Assembly (NCBI RefSeq): GCF_009765905.1
Contig: NZ_LMUO01000015.1
Location: forward strand, 509,995-549,227
Reading direction: 5' to 3'
Length of the DNA stretch: 39,233 nt
From: Mucilaginibacter sp. L196
GTDB lineage: Bacteria > Bacteroidota > Bacteroidia > Sphingobacteriales > Sphingobacteriaceae
Every line of letters starts with the position of its first letter. The stretch's first letter is position 1. Shown here piece by piece: positions 23,318 through 34,029 of the stretch. The notes under the pieces are model-generated. The model was not told the DNA's origin. It saw only the letters and a list, made by a program, of their open reading frames with translations, and did no database searches. Position numbers and translations under genes: made by a program.

Positions 23318-25015
23318 TTAAACCCTAATCCCTTTTACATTTAATTGTATAGAACGCTTATCGCGCCAAATATTTTCCTCAATAGTGTAACAAATATCAA
23401 AGGGTTTGTCTTTTTTTATTTTATCCAGATACTCGCCATGGCTAAAAGCAATACAGTCAAACAGTTGCGACCCGTCTTGCACCACCGTCATTTTTAAATG
23501 CTTTTCGCCAACCAGTGTCGGGTAACCGCTAACATACACATTTTTGCTTATGAAAACCGGCGACATGTTCTCCGGCCCAAATGGCGCGAACTGGTTCAGT
23601 ACCCGGAAAAACTTGGCTTGGATCTGTTTTAGCCCGATCTCGGCATCAATGGATATTTGTTGGATTAGCTGGTCATCGGTTATGCTTGCGCTTACAACTT
23701 CCTCAAACTTATCAATAAAAGCGGCTACGTTTTCGGGTGGCATAGTTAACCCGGCAGCGTATTTATGCCCGCCGAACTGGGTAAGCAGTTCGCTACAACC
23801 ACACAATGCCTCATACAAGTCGTAACCCAAAACCGACCGCGCCGATCCTGCCACATGCCCATTCGAGCGGGTAAGCACTACCGTAGGGCGATAATATTTT
23901 TCTGTTAATCTCGATGCTACTATTCCTATCACACCTTTATGCCAGTTCTCATTAAACACTACGGTTGATTTTCTGCCTATAAGTACCTCGTCGCTATCTA
24001 TCATCGCTAATGCCTCGTCGGTAATAGAAAGGTCATGCCCCTTACGTTCAGTATTTTTTATATTGATCAGATCGCTTTTTTCTTTGGCATGCTCTTCATT
24101 ACAAGCGCTCAGCAACTCAACTGAATGTTTGGCATCATCAATTCTGCCTGCCGCATTAATGCGTGGGCCTAGTAAAAATACAATGTCCGATATGGTGTAA
24201 TTGGTTGTCCTGCCCGCAACCTCCATCAACGTTTTTACACCAATACAGGGGTTGTTATTTATTTTATGCAAGCCGTAATAAGCCAGCACCCGGTTTTCAC
24301 CGGTAATGTGCACAATATCGCAGGCTATGCTTATCGCCACCAAATCAAAATATTGGGTAACTTCCTCAAAAGGGATATTATTCTTATCAGCAAATGCTTG
24401 TATCAGCTTAAACCCAATACCACAGCCCGATAATTCTTTATAAGGATATTCGCAATCCAACCTTTTCGGGTCGAGTACTGCAACCGCATCCGGTATTTCA
24501 TCTCCGGGCGTATGATGATCACAAATAATAAAATCAATGCCTTTTTCATTGGCATATGCGATCTTATCAACCGATTTAATACCGCAATCCAGCGCGATGA
24601 TCAGTGTATAACCATGTTCAGCCGCATAATCAATTCCCTGGGTGGATATGCCGTAACCCTCTTTATATCTATCTGGGATATAATATTCTAAAAAGCGGTG
24701 ATATTTCTTAAAAAAGCCATACACAACAGCAACCGAAGTAGTACCATCTACGTCATAATCACCATAGATCATTACCTTTTCATTGGCTTTTAATGCTTCC
24801 TCAATACGTTCGATGGCTTTCTCCATATCCTTCATCAGGAACGGATCGTGCAGGTGCCTGTGGTCGGGCCTGAAGAAATAACGGGCATCATCAAAATTAT
24901 CTATACCCCGCTGTACGAGCAGTTTGCTTAAAACCGGGTCGATAGTTAATGCGGCGGCTAACTGGTTTATGGTTTCCTCGTCTGCATTCTCCTTTATCGA
25001 CCACCGTTTTTGCAT
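23318..25015 (-). CDS. recJ: Single-stranded-DNA-specific exonuclease RecJ
   Basis: A 565-residue 5'-3' ssDNA exonuclease of the DHH superfamily acting in recombination and mismatch repair. From the chosen start MQKRWSI it has motif I YGDYDVDG (D85, D87, D90), motif II LDCG (D143), motif III DHHTP (166-168), then SGCGIGFKL, GPRINAAGR, the DHHA1 motif HKGVIGIVASRL, and GSARSV...GGHKYAAG. The C-terminal OB fold contains APFGPENMSPVF. An upstream in-frame ATG at 25102 would add 29 residues that overlap the divergent gene and do not resemble RecJ, so 25015 is preferred. Complete. Confidence 0.95.
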   Translation of the reverse strand: MQKRWSIKENADEETINQLAAALTIDPVLSKLLVQRGIDNFDDARYFFRPDHRHLHDPFLMKDMEKAIERIEEALKANEKVMIYGDYDVDGTTSVAVVYGFFKKYHRFLEYYIPDRYKEGYGISTQGIDYAAEHGYTLIIALDCGIKSVDKIAYANEKGIDFIICDHHTPGDEIPDAVAVLDPKRLDCEYPYKELSGCGIGFKLIQAFADKNNIPFEEVTQYFDLVAISIACDIVHITGENRVLAYYGLHKINNNPCIGVKTLMEVAGRTTNYTISDIVFLLGPRINAAGRIDDAKHSVELLSACNEEHAKEKSDLINIKNTERKGHDLSITDEALAMIDSDEVLIGRKSTVVFNENWHKGVIGIVASRLTEKYYRPTVVLTRSNGHVAGSARSVLGYDLYEALCGCSELLTQFGGHKYAAGLTMPPENVAAFIDKFEEVVSASITDDQLIQQISIDAEIGLKQIQAKFFRVLNQFAPFGPENMSPVFISKNVYVSGYPTLVGEKHLKMTVVQDGSQLFDCIAFSHGEYLDKIKKDKPFDICYTIEENIWRDKRSIQLNVKGIRV

Positions 25016-25022
25016 ATCTTTG
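25015..25022 (+). promoter_or_regulatory. Possible -7 element TATCTTTG for the MBL hydrolase gene
   Basis: A TANNTTTG match overlapping the recJ start codon, 31 bases before the ATG at 25054. If used, polymerase for the hydrolase gene sits on the start of the divergent recJ gene. The -33 region is only TTT. Confidence 0.4.
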
Positions 25023-25053
25023 TTGCTTAGAACAGTAAATATAAAACAAAAAG

Positions 25054-25824
25054 ATGGAGATTTTTTCGTTAGGCGAGGGCTCATATTCAGTTGATGCATC
25101 AAAAAAATTTATTCCCTTTGATCCTCAAACGGATAACCCTAAGGATCGCCCTGCCTCTTTGTTCATCCACGTAAATCCTTTTTTAATTAAAACCGATACC
25201 GACCTGCTATTGCTGGATACCGGCTTAGGTTTTAAAGATACCCGCGACGAGTTGTTTTTACACCAGCATATCCGCAACGCGGGCTTTGATCCCGAAGATG
25301 TGACCCAGGTGTTAATGTCGCACCTGCATTATGATCACTCCGGTGGATTAGTTGTTGAGCGTAACGGCAAACTGGAGCCAAGCTTCCCGCACGCGAAGCA
25401 CGTAATTCAAAAAAACGAGTGGGAAACCGCTATTAATGGCAAAACGTCATCTTATCACAAGGAAATTTTTGAAGCTTTGGAGGGTAAGATTAATATTAAG
25501 TTTGTAGATGGCTCCGGCGAATTACAGCCCGGCATCAGGTACGAGCATTCGGGTGGACATTGCCCGTTTCACCAGGTTTTTTGGATAGAAGAGAACGGAC
25601 AAAAATGCTTTTTTGGTGGCGATGAATTACCCGAACCCGAACAATTGATCAGAAAGTTTATTGCCAAATATGATTACGATGGCCGTAAAGCGATGCAGTT
25701 ACGTGAAGATTATGGAAAAATTGCTGCTGCTGAAGGTTGGACTTGCCTATTTTATCATGCTAAATCAATAACCGAGGGGAAGGTTACTTATACCGATGAG
25801 CATTTTACAGTAGCGCAGGCTTAA
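25054..25824 (+). CDS. MBL-fold metallo-hydrolase
   Basis: A 256-residue metallo-beta-lactamase-fold protein. Metal ligands: H90-x-H92-x-D94-H95 in LMSHLHYDHSGG, H168 in HSGGHCPFH, D189 in FFGGDE and H234 in LFYHAKS; all sites for a two-metal centre are present. The early part contains LLLLDTGLGF. The family includes lactonases and glyoxalase II-like enzymes; the order and spacing resemble the lactonase-type group, but the substrate is undetermined. Cytoplasmic. It starts 38 bases from the divergent recJ start, and its TAA stop overlaps the stop of the convergent response regulator gene (shared TTAA). Confidence 0.9.
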   Translation: MEIFSLGEGSYSVDASKKFIPFDPQTDNPKDRPASLFIHVNPFLIKTDTDLLLLDTGLGFKDTRDELFLHQHIRNAGFDPEDVTQVLMSHLHYDHSGGLVVERNGKLEPSFPHAKHVIQKNEWETAINGKTSSYHKEIFEALEGKINIKFVDGSGELQPGIRYEHSGGHCPFHQVFWIEENGQKCFFGGDELPEPEQLIRKFIAKYDYDGRKAMQLREDYGKIAAAEGWTCLFYHAKSITEGKVTYTDEHFTVAQA

Positions 25825-26240
25825 ACGGCTTTATCGGCCTCAAACATTTCTTTTATTTTTTCAACGCTCAATGGTTTCGAGATAAAGCTATGTACAAGCG
25901 GGTATGACCTTGCCTTGTTAATATCGTTACTAAATACCGATGAAGAAATAATAAATATTTTGCTTTTGCCTAACGGATCAATGTTAAGGCGTTTATACTC
26001 ATCTAAAAACTCCCAGCCGTTCATAATCGGCATGTTAATATCCAGTAGAATATAGTCAGGCAGTTTGCTTGGGTCTTTACGCTGTATCTCAACTAATTGA
26101 TCTATAGCGAATTTTCCATTAAGGCAAGCCATAATTTCAGTGGTTAGCAAAGCTTTTTTTATCAGTTTAATGGATATGAAATTGTTTATCTCATCATCAT
26201 CAACCAACAAAATACTTACGGCCTGATTATTAGTGTTCAT
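25821..26240 (-). CDS. Single-domain response regulator (CheY-like)
   Basis: A 139-residue receiver domain without an output domain, counted from MNTNNQ at 26240. Acidic pocket D14-D16 (LLVDDDE), phosphoacceptor D67 in LLDINMPIMNGWEF, serine cluster ISSS near 99-101 and K122 in FISKPL are all present. The upstream in-frame ATG at 26276 adds twelve residues that do not belong to the receiver. It is related in motif wording to the receiver at the end of the HisKA-receiver protein (9948-10919): both have LDINMP..xGWEFL and FISKPL. Stand-alone receivers of this kind act by protein contact in phosphorelays; the partner is not encoded nearby. Confidence 0.9.
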   Translation of the reverse strand: MNTNNQAVSILLVDDDEINNFISIKLIKKALLTTEIMACLNGKFAIDQLVEIQRKDPSKLPDYILLDINMPIMNGWEFLDEYKRLNIDPLGKSKIFIISSSVFSNDINKARSYPLVHSFISKPLSVEKIKEMFEADKAV

Positions 26241-26379
26241 GAGTTTTATATTCGTATTCCTTATACGGAGAGGCAAAATAAAAAGTTATATTCCTATAAG
26301 TTGTAATTATAGGTTATTGTTTTTTAATTGTCAAAATAAAATTAACTATAAATATTCTATCTGGCAATTAACGTTACAG

Positions 26380-26697
26380 TTAAAATTCGTAGTCGCGTTC
26401 AACCTTGCAAATTCTTACCTTATAATGGGCATACCATGCGTCTCTGCCTTGCTTCTGAGCAACTAAATGGTCGGTATTTGCCTTCCAGTTTTTAATAGCT
26501 TCCAGTGATTTCCAATAGGACACAGTTATCCCCAATTCGTTGCGTGCAGATTCAACGCCTAAAAAGCCCTCTTGTTGTTTAGCCTGCTTATCCATTTCTT
26601 CGGCCATGGCTTCATATCCATTATCACCGTCGGTACGAATAGAGGTAAATATCACAGCATAATAAGGCGCTGGAGGTGTTTTAGCTATCATAAACAT
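26380..26697 (-). CDS. Antibiotic biosynthesis monooxygenase (ABM) domain protein
   Basis: A 105-residue single-domain protein with the ABM ferredoxin-like fold pattern: YYAVIFTSIRT, then YEAMAEEMDKQAKQQEGFLGVESARNELGITVSYWKSLEAIKNWKANTDHLVAQKQGRDAWYAHYKVRICKVER. The motif SYWKSLEAIKNWK...H is typical. Such proteins include small monooxygenases and heme-degrading enzymes, but many family members have no known substrate, so the name is structural. The start may be M1 or M3. It lies downstream of gcvP on the same strand but behind a terminator, so it is probably separately transcribed. Confidence 0.85.
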   Translation of the reverse strand: MFMIAKTPPAPYYAVIFTSIRTDGDNGYEAMAEEMDKQAKQQEGFLGVESARNELGITVSYWKSLEAIKNWKANTDHLVAQKQGRDAWYAHYKVRICKVERDYEF

Positions 26698-26711
26698 TAT
26701 ATTGGTTAAAC

Positions 26712-26734
26712 AAAAAAGGCTCCTAACGGAGCCT
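26712..26734 (-). terminator. Intrinsic terminator after gcvP
   Basis: AGGCTCC and GGAGCCT pair around TAAC; read on the minus strand the stem is followed by six T. It lies 19 bases past the gcvP stop codon. Confidence 0.85.
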
Positions 26735-26752
26735 CAACTATAAATTATTTTT

Positions 26753-29662
26753 TCACGTTCCGTATTCCGGTGTAGTTACTTCACTTTCTTCAAACTCATA
26801 ATCGCTTAACGGCGGGCATGAGCAAATTAAAGTTCTGTCGCCATAAGTATCATTCACACGGCCTACTGATGGCCAGAATTTATATTCCACCACATAAGGC
26901 AGCGGGAACGCAGCTTTTTGGCGGGTGTATGGATGTCCCCATTCGTTTGCTGTTATTACAGCTGCAGTGTGCGGAGAGTTCTTCAACGGATTATTCACTT
27001 TGTCTGACAGACCCTTTTCAACGTCATCAATTTCATGTCGAATGGCGATCATCGCGTCACAAAAACGGTCAAGCTCATGTTTAGGTTCTGATTCTGTTGG
27101 CTCAACCATAACCGTACCCGCAACCGGGAACGAAACAGTTGGCGCGTGGAAACCATAATCCATTAAACGCTTGGCTATATCCGTAACCTCAATGCCGAAG
27201 CTCTTAAATGCGCGGCAATCCAATATCATCTCATGCGCGCAGCGGCCATGTGATCCTGTATACAATACCGGGTAATGGTGATGTAAGCGTGCCTTAATAT
27301 AATTAGCATTCAATATAGCGTAACGGGTTGCGTTGGTTAAACCATCGCCGCCCATCATGGCAATATAAGCGTGGGAGATAATTAATATTGATGCTGAACC
27401 CCAAGGCGCAGATGATACCGCGTGGATAGATTTTCCTTTATCAATATCAACCACCGCATGTCCCGGTAAAAACGGCACCAGATGTTTAGCCACACCAATC
27501 GGGCCCATGCCCGGGCCACCGCCACCGTGAGGTATGCAGAAGGTTTTATGCAAGTTCAGGTGACAAACGTCAGCGCCAATATTAGCCGGACTAGTCAATC
27601 CAACCTGCGCGTTCATGTTAGCGCCATCCATGTAAACCTGTCCCCCATTTTGGTGGATGATCTCACATATTTCAACAATGGATTCCTCAAACACACCATG
27701 TGTTGATGGGTAAGTAACCATTAAGCAGGATAAGTCGTTTTTGTACTGCTCTGCTTTAGCTTTCAGGTCGGCAACATCAATGTTTCCGTTGTCATCGCAT
27801 TTAACAACTACGATCTTCATCCCTGCCATAGCGCCCGATGCCGGGTTAGTACCATGTGCTGATGATGGGATTAAAGCGATATTACGGTGATGATCGCCCC
27901 TATCCTCATGATAAGCACGGATCACCATTAAACCAGCATACTCACCTTGCGCACCCGAGTTTGGCTGCAAGCTCATGGCTGCAAAACCGGTGATTTCGCT
28001 TAACCATTTGTTCAGTTCATCAAATAGCTGCATGTAGCCGCCGGTTTGATCAGCAGGAGCAAATGGATGCATTTTACTGAACTCAGCCCAGGTAACCGGA
28101 ACCATCTCAGTAGTCGCATTCAATTTCATGGTACATGAGCCCAGCGCGATCATCGAATGACAAAGCGAAAGATCCCTTGCTTCCAATGCTTTAATGTAAC
28201 GCAACATCTCATGCTCTGAATGATGCGAATTGAACAATTTATGTGTTAGATAAGTTGATGTACGTTGCAATTCAGCAGGAACAACAGTTTTGATGTTCCC
28301 TTTCAGCTCATCAATATTCACATCATTCAATGTTTTGCCTTTTACTTTAGCAAAAAAGCGAACAATGGTTTTAACATCTTCTACCGATGTGGTTTCATCA
28401 AGCGATATGGTAACTACCGAACCTTTATAGTGCAGGTTCATTTCGTTATTTACAGCCTCGCCATGTAATGGCCCTGCTAACTCGCCTAAATCAAACTTAA
28501 CGGTATCGAAGAATGATTTGTTAAGCTGCTCATAACCCAACTCATTTAATGAATCAGCTAATAAAACACTTAAACCGTGGATTCTTTCAGCAATCAGTTT
28601 CAATCCTTGCGGACCATGATATACTGCATACATACCAGCCATAATAGCCAATAACGCCTGCGCGGTGCAAATGTTAGAAGTTGCTTTGTCCCTGCGGATG
28701 TGTTGCTCGCGGGTTTGCAATGCCATACGCAAAGCGTAATCGCCTGCGCTGTCAATAGTAACTCCTATGATACGGCCCGGTAACGAGCGTTTATATTCTT
28801 CCTTTGTGGCAAAAAATGCCGCATGAGGACCACCGAAACCCATCGGTACGCCAAAACGCTGCGTATTACCAACCACAATATCAGCGCCCCATTCACCCGG
28901 AGGGGTTAACAACACTAAGCTCATTAAATCGGCAACAACGGTTAGTTTAATGCCTTTTTCGTGAGCTTTGGTGGCGTATTCTTTGTAATCGTAAACCTCA
29001 CCTTCGCCGGCAGGATATTGTACTATAGCGCCAAACATGTTTTCGGTTAACTCAACCGTATTGTGGTCGCCTATTTGTAGTTCGATGCCATAAGGCTCCG
29101 AACGTGTTTTTAAAATATCAATAGTTTGCGGGAACAATTCCTGTGATACGAAGAACACATTTGCCTGCTGATTTTTACGCAAGCTGTATTGCATAAACAT
29201 CGCTTCGGCAGCTGCAGTACCCTCGTCCAGTAAAGATGCATTTGCAATTTCCATCCCTGTTAAATCCACAACCATAGTCTGGAAATTCAACAAAGCCTGT
29301 AAACGGCCCTGCGCTATTTCTGCTTGGTATGGGGTGTATTGGGTATACCATCCTGGGTTTTCCAGTATGTTACGTTGTATTACGCCGGGTACGATCACAT
29401 CATAATATCCCTGACCAATAAACGACTTGAAAACTTTATTTTTTGACGCGGTTTGTTTCAGCGTGTTCAGGTAATCGAACTCGCTTTTTGCCACCGGTAA
29501 ATTCAACGGATTTTTTAACCTGATTCCTGCGGGAACAGTTTGATCTATCAATTCATCAAGCGAACTAACGCCGATGGTTTTTAGCATTTTAGCGGTGTCA
29601 GCCTCATTGGGGGCTATGTGGCGCGACTGGAATTTCTCCTGGTAATCGATGTTCAGCTTCAT
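26753..29662 (-). CDS. gcvP: Glycine dehydrogenase (decarboxylating), P protein of the glycine cleavage system
   Basis: A 969-residue PLP enzyme releasing CO2 from glycine and passing the aminomethyl group to the H protein. It has the fused alpha-beta form: N-terminal half with [36 protein letters not shown] and the [11 protein letters not shown] segment, and C-terminal half with the PLP lysine in [20 protein letters not shown]. Also present are [27 protein letters not shown] and the C-terminal [11 protein letters not shown]. Length and motif order fit bacterial GcvP exactly. The gcvT and gcvH genes are not in the window, and no glycine riboswitch is seen upstream. It has its own promoter and terminator. 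Confidence 0.98.
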   Translation of the reverse strand: MKLNIDYQEKFQSRHIAPNEADTAKMLKTIGVSSLDELIDQTVPAGIRLKNPLNLPVAKSEFDYLNTLKQTASKNKVFKSFIGQGYYDVIVPGVIQRNILENPGWYTQYTPYQAEIAQGRLQALLNFQTMVVDLTGMEIANASLLDEGTAAAEAMFMQYSLRKNQQANVFFVSQELFPQTIDILKTRSEPYGIELQIGDHNTVELTENMFGAIVQYPAGEGEVYDYKEYATKAHEKGIKLTVVADLMSLVLLTPPGEWGADIVVGNTQRFGVPMGFGGPHAAFFATKEEYKRSLPGRIIGVTIDSAGDYALRMALQTREQHIRRDKATSNICTAQALLAIMAGMYAVYHGPQGLKLIAERIHGLSVLLADSLNELGYEQLNKSFFDTVKFDLGELAGPLHGEAVNNEMNLHYKGSVVTISLDETTSVEDVKTIVRFFAKVKGKTLNDVNIDELKGNIKTVVPAELQRTSTYLTHKLFNSHHSEHEMLRYIKALEARDLSLCHSMIALGSCTMKLNATTEMVPVTWAEFSKMHPFAPADQTGGYMQLFDELNKWLSEITGFAAMSLQPNSGAQGEYAGLMVIRAYHEDRGDHHRNIALIPSSAHGTNPASGAMAGMKIVVVKCDDNGNIDVADLKAKAEQYKNDLSCLMVTYPSTHGVFEESIVEICEIIHQNGGQVYMDGANMNAQVGLTSPANIGADVCHLNLHKTFCIPHGGGGPGMGPIGVAKHLVPFLPGHAVVDIDKGKSIHAVSSAPWGSASILIISHAYIAMMGGDGLTNATRYAILNANYIKARLHHHYPVLYTGSHGRCAHEMILDCRAFKSFGIEVTDIAKRLMDYGFHAPTVSFPVAGTVMVEPTESEPKHELDRFCDAMIAIRHEIDDVEKGLSDKVNNPLKNSPHTAAVITANEWGHPYTRQKAAFPLPYVVEYKFWPSVGRVNDTYGDRTLICSCPPLSDYEFEESEVTTPEYGT

Positions 29663-29691
29663 GTGAAATTAGCGGGCAATTAAAATTGACG

Positions 29692-29721
29692 CAAAGGTAC
29701 AATTTTCCGCATGAGTAACAA
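29692..29721 (-). promoter_or_regulatory. Bacteroidota-type promoter for gcvP
   Basis: On the minus strand TTG (29719-29721), 19-base spacer, TACCTTTG (29692-29699): a perfect match to the primary sigma consensus. Transcription would begin near 29686, about 24 bases before the ATG. Confidence 0.7.
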
Positions 29722-29822
29722 TTAGCTAACTATATATTGACAATGGATTTACAACGGGCTGCTACCAATTAAAAATTTATAAATCAGCAATTAAATTGTA
29801 TTTTTCCATCCCCTAATACTTT

Positions 29823-32800
29823 ATGCTGAAAAAACCTTTCCTCTTATTATTATTTCTTTGTTTTTGTGTGAAAGGGTTTTCAGCAGTTTTTGTTGTTACC
29901 AGCAATGCGGATTCAGGGGCGGGCACTTTAAGGGATGCGTTGACACAGGCGGCGGCAAACGGCACGAGCGAAAAGGATTATATTAATTTTAACATAGCCG
30001 ATACGAGCAAAGCTGGCAGGACCATTACGCTGGAAAGTGAGTTGCCTTTTGTAACTGCAAACATGGTAATTGATGGCTCTACGCAGCCCGGCAGCATTCT
30101 CGATCCCGCAGGGAGCAAAATAATCATAACCCCAGACAGATCCAGTTACACAGCCGAACGCGAATGGACGGCTGCATTTATGTTGCAAAATGCTGATAAC
30201 GTAGAAATCTATGGTTTTGATATTAATGATTTTGCCGGCCTGAAAAATATATACGAGGATGCTTTCGTACAAAACTGCGCTATATATGCAGCAAATTCAA
30301 CAAATCTTACTATTGGTGCACCCGGCAAGGGTAATTATATGTACAGTGATGATTTTATAATAAATGAGAACAGTCAAAATGCAATAGCTGCTGATTCTGT
30401 TGTAAATATTAAAATACAATCAAATTATTTTGACTATAGTTCTGTAGGACCAAATGATCAGAGTATTTTTAAGGGCAGTTACATTCTGGACCATGATATA
30501 TTATTTGGCGGAGATACCCCTGCTGAAGGAAACCATGTAAATGGTGAATTACAACTTTCCGGTAAAAATATTTGGATGGAGAATAACTCATTAGCCTTAG
30601 ATCAATATGGCTCTCCACTACCGGACAATAAATTTATTACTGGAATAATAATGGGTGGTACAAATATATTTTTCTATAACAATACGGCCAATATATTCCA
30701 GCTCCAAATAGACGGAGCCAATAATTTTGAGGTATATAATAATAAAGATTTTAATACCAGTGCGGGTGCGGGCTCAGTAGGAGGGCTTACATTGTATCAA
30801 TCTAACAATGGAATCATTGGTTCAGACGACATTACAAAAGAAAATGTATTATATTGTGTGAATTCTAATTTAGGTATTGGCAACCAAGATTGTAATAATA
30901 TCCAAATATTAAAAAATAGCATTGTATGCAGTGAAAAAGCTTACAATTTGCTTATTGAATCCAATTTTCCTAACATCCATATCCCTGCAATTAAAGTATT
31001 GGTGAACAGCGATACTGAGTTTTCAGGCAAGGCATCGCCAAATTCAAAAATATATGTTTATGAGGATAATACTGATTGTGATATATGCAACCCGGTAGCT
31101 TATATCACAACACTCACAGCGGCTGCAGATAGCACGTGGAAACTATTAGGCAACTTTGCCGGAAAAAAAATGTTGGCAAATGCCTTGCTTAATCAAAATT
31201 CATCTGAATACACCGCCCCTGAAATACCCGTTGATTACCGTAATTCTATCATCAGGCAACCATCGTGTGGATTAAAAAATGGAGTAATGACGATTAGCTA
31301 CCCGTTAAAAACTTTAAAAGTTAAGTGGTATGACAGTAATACTAATCAGGAAATAGGCGAAGGCGATACTATAAAAAATCTTGGTCCCGGCAACTATTAC
31401 GCAAAAGCATATAATGGAAATTGCGCAAGTGCACCTATGGGATTTCAACTATACGATGTCGAGCCGCAAATAATCTCTACATACGCTTCTATACTAAACC
31501 CCTCATGTGGTAAAGGAGGATCAATAACCGGATTGATACCTACAACTGATTCACAAGATTTGGCTACGTATAAATGGACTGATTCAAATAATAATGTTGT
31601 AGGCAATCAAGCAGAAATCTCTAATCTTAGTGCCGGTACTTATACATTAACAATGACGGATACCGTGACGAAATGTTCTATTACATACGGCCCGGTAACC
31701 CTAAAAAATACAACAGGACCAAACATCGACCAAAGCCAAATAAAAGTTCAATCCACTAATTGCGGACAATCAACAGGCTCAATAACTAATATCCCGGCAA
31801 CAGGCACAGGTACTTTAAAATATAGTTGGGTAAACAACAGCACTCAACAAACCGTTAGTACCGATAGTATACTGGTAAATCAACCGGCAGGTACTTATAA
31901 ATTACAGGTAACTGATGATACCCAATGCGGCCCGGTTTATAGTTCAACCATTAATATTCCTGAAACCAACGGCATCATGATGGATGAATCGAAAGCCGTT
32001 ACAACCCCGGCAAGCTGCGGTAATAATAATGGCTCGGTTAAAGGCATAAACGTCACCGGCGCTACCCAATACCAATGGGTTGATGCCAATAACAATACCG
32101 TCGGCACAAGTGCCGATCTGCTAAATGTGCCTTCGGGCAACTACACGCTTACCGCATCAAACGGTTTTGGTTGCAGTAAAACCAGTAAAACTTATTTTAT
32201 AGCACAGCCCCCCGGCACCATATATCCTAATTATGCTGTTTCGATGTCGGAATCATGCTACGGTTTAAATAATGGTTCACTAACCGTTACTACCGATGCA
32301 CTTGCGAAAACACTGCGGTGGGTAAACAGCCAAAACCAACCTATCGGCAACACGCAACAAATCAGCGGGCTTGCACCTGATGTTTATACGCTATATCTGA
32401 CAGATGCCAATGGCTGTGAAAGCATTTATGGGCAATATAATGTCCTCGGTGCTAATCAAATACAAATAGTCCCCGAATCGGAACAAATTAGCCCCGACCA
32501 ATGCTCAACCAAAACAGGCAGCATCAGTAATATACAAATTACGGGAGGCATCCCGCCGTATACTTACTCGTGGACAGATCAAAATAACGTCGTATTCTCC
32601 TCCTCTGCATCTGTTAGCGGGTTAGCCGCCGGAACTTATGTTTTGGACGTGAATGATTCACGGGGATGCGCGCTGGTTAATGCTACTTATGTGGTGCCGA
32701 ATCAGGATAATACTATTTCTTCTGCTTTAGTAAATGATATTGAGCTTTGTACTCCCGGTACAGCATTGATACAGGTAAAAAATGTCGTTTCCGGATATAG

Positions 32801-33227
32801 CTATCGCTTATATGATTCAGGCACAAGTACTACCCCCATTGATGAGCAAACAAGTGGTGTATTTAAAATCACGGCAAACACAAATACAACTTATTTTGTA
32901 AGCCAGTTTATTGGCACTTGCGAAAGCTCCCGTACCAAAGTAAATGTAACCGTAGGATTGTCGGGCGTCAATATCGCTAACACCTTCACCCCCAACGGCG
33001 ACGGTATTAATGACTACTGGCAAATTACCGGAATTGATAATTACCCGACAGCGTTGGTGCAGATATTTAATCGTTACGGGCAAAAACTGTTTGAATCCAA
33101 AGGTTACAGCATACCATTTGATGGTACTTATAAAGGACAAAAACTACCATCCGGCGTTTACTACTACATCATCAACCTGAATACAAAATGTAACCTGCTG
33201 AGCGGCAGTTTAACTATTTTGCGGTAG
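29823..33227 (+). CDS. Large T9SS-exported protein: beta-helix, Ig-like repeats, type B sorting domain
   Basis: An 1134-residue surface or secreted protein. Signal peptide [21 protein letters not shown]. Residues about 21-400 begin [19 protein letters not shown] and look like a parallel beta-helix (repeated [32 protein letters not shown] turns), as in adhesins and polysaccharide-binding proteins. Residues about 478-960 hold six SprB-like repeats, each opening with C-G or C-x-x-NG, then W-x-D/N-x-x-N and L-x-x-G-x-Y-x-L. An Ig-like domain (about 970-1045) and the C-terminal CHU_C/type B sorting domain ([14 protein letters not shown]... [11 protein letters not shown]... [12 protein letters not shown]) follow. 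It probably reaches the surface through the type IX system. Its last 14 bases overlap pdxJ. Confidence 0.9.
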   Translation: MLKKPFLLLLFLCFCVKGFSAVFVVTSNADSGAGTLRDALTQAAANGTSEKDYINFNIADTSKAGRTITLESELPFVTANMVIDGSTQPGSILDPAGSKIIITPDRSSYTAEREWTAAFMLQNADNVEIYGFDINDFAGLKNIYEDAFVQNCAIYAANSTNLTIGAPGKGNYMYSDDFIINENSQNAIAADSVVNIKIQSNYFDYSSVGPNDQSIFKGSYILDHDILFGGDTPAEGNHVNGELQLSGKNIWMENNSLALDQYGSPLPDNKFITGIIMGGTNIFFYNNTANIFQLQIDGANNFEVYNNKDFNTSAGAGSVGGLTLYQSNNGIIGSDDITKENVLYCVNSNLGIGNQDCNNIQILKNSIVCSEKAYNLLIESNFPNIHIPAIKVLVNSDTEFSGKASPNSKIYVYEDNTDCDICNPVAYITTLTAAADSTWKLLGNFAGKKMLANALLNQNSSEYTAPEIPVDYRNSIIRQPSCGLKNGVMTISYPLKTLKVKWYDSNTNQEIGEGDTIKNLGPGNYYAKAYNGNCASAPMGFQLYDVEPQIISTYASILNPSCGKGGSITGLIPTTDSQDLATYKWTDSNNNVVGNQAEISNLSAGTYTLTMTDTVTKCSITYGPVTLKNTTGPNIDQSQIKVQSTNCGQSTGSITNIPATGTGTLKYSWVNNSTQQTVSTDSILVNQPAGTYKLQVTDDTQCGPVYSSTINIPETNGIMMDESKAVTTPASCGNNNGSVKGINVTGATQYQWVDANNNTVGTSADLLNVPSGNYTLTASNGFGCSKTSKTYFIAQPPGTIYPNYAVSMSESCYGLNNGSLTVTTDALAKTLRWVNSQNQPIGNTQQISGLAPDVYTLYLTDANGCESIYGQYNVLGANQIQIVPESEQISPDQCSTKTGSISNIQITGGIPPYTYSWTDQNNVVFSSSASVSGLAAGTYVLDVNDSRGCALVNATYVVPNQDNTISSALVNDIELCTPGTALIQVKNVVSGYSYRLYDSGTSTTPIDEQTSGVFKITANTNTTYFVSQFIGTCESSRTKVNVTVGLSGVNIANTFTPNGDGINDYWQITGIDNYPTALVQIFNRYGQKLFESKGYSIPFDGTYKGQKLPSGVYYYIINLNTKCNLLSGSLTILR

Positions 33228-33939
33228 CGCAAGCTCTCAAATACATTTGTATAGTATTCTCCAATCCATAATATAAAGCATCGCTAATTAAAGCATGGCC
33301 AATGCTTACTTCCTGTAATCCCGGTATATTCTCTACAAAATATTTAAGGTTGTGCAAGTCCAGATCGTGCCCGGCATTGATTCCTAAGCCATATTGTCGG
33401 GCAACCTTCGCGGCTTCAACATAAGGCGCTATTGCTTGCTCTTTTCCTTTGGAGTAATTAGTGGCGTAAGCTTCGGTATACAATTCGATGCGGTCGGTAC
33501 CTGTAGTAGCTGCGGCGGCAACCATTTCCGGCACGGGGTCAACAAAAATAGATACCCTTATACCAGCCGACTTAAAGGTCGCGATGATGTATTTCAAATA
33601 ATCCTGGTTGGCAATGGTATCCCAACCATGGTTCGACGTGATCTGTCCTAAAATATCGGGCACCAGCGTAACCTGCTCGGGCTTGTTGGCTAATACCAGA
33701 TCGATGAATTTTTGTTCCTGGCAATTACCCTCAATATTAAATTCAGTAGTCACAATTTTTTTCAGGTCGAAAACATCCTGGTAGCGGATGTGCCTTTCGT
33801 CAGGGCGTGGGTGTATCGTGATGCCTTGTGCGCCAAAACGTTCGCAATCTTTAGCCACCTGTACCAAATTCGGGTTATCGCCGCCACGCGCATTACGCAG
33901 GGTAGCAATTTTATTTATATTGACGGATAATCGGGTCAT
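33214..33939 (-). CDS. pdxJ: Pyridoxine 5'-phosphate synthase
   Basis: A 241-residue TIM-barrel enzyme that condenses 1-deoxyxylulose 5-phosphate and 3-amino-2-oxopropyl phosphate to pyridoxine 5'-phosphate. N-terminal [30 protein letters not shown] (H43, R45, H50), FNIEGN with the catalytic Glu, IELYTEAYA and the phosphate-binding [15 protein letters not shown] and [17 protein letters not shown] are all present. This completes the deoxyxylulose-dependent vitamin B6 route for this step. Convergent with the large secreted protein gene, overlapping its end by 14 bases. Complete, normal length. Confidence 0.97.
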   Translation of the reverse strand: MTRLSVNINKIATLRNARGGDNPNLVQVAKDCERFGAQGITIHPRPDERHIRYQDVFDLKKIVTTEFNIEGNCQEQKFIDLVLANKPEQVTLVPDILGQITSNHGWDTIANQDYLKYIIATFKSAGIRVSIFVDPVPEMVAAAATTGTDRIELYTEAYATNYSKGKEQAIAPYVEAAKVARQYGLGINAGHDLDLHNLKYFVENIPGLQEVSIGHALISDALYYGLENTIQMYLRACATAK

Positions 33940-34029
33940 AGCTTATGTATACTTTTGCCGGGGTAAATATCATTAATACTTTACTAACATCTAAAACAAT
34001 TTTATGATTGATTTTATTTACAAATCGTT

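Noticed and set aside
25016..25102. Longer recJ start at 25102
   Set aside because: Extra residues overlap the divergent MBL gene and do not resemble RecJ; MQKRWS at 25015 fits the family.
26233..26466. 77-codon plus-strand open frame
   Set aside because: It covers the leader of the response regulator gene and the end of the ABM gene; the hydrophobic product comes from AT-rich sequence and has no start-site support.
29663..29822. Glycine riboswitch upstream of gcvP
   Set aside because: The leader from the predicted transcript start is only about 24 bases, and no tandem aptamer-like stems are seen.
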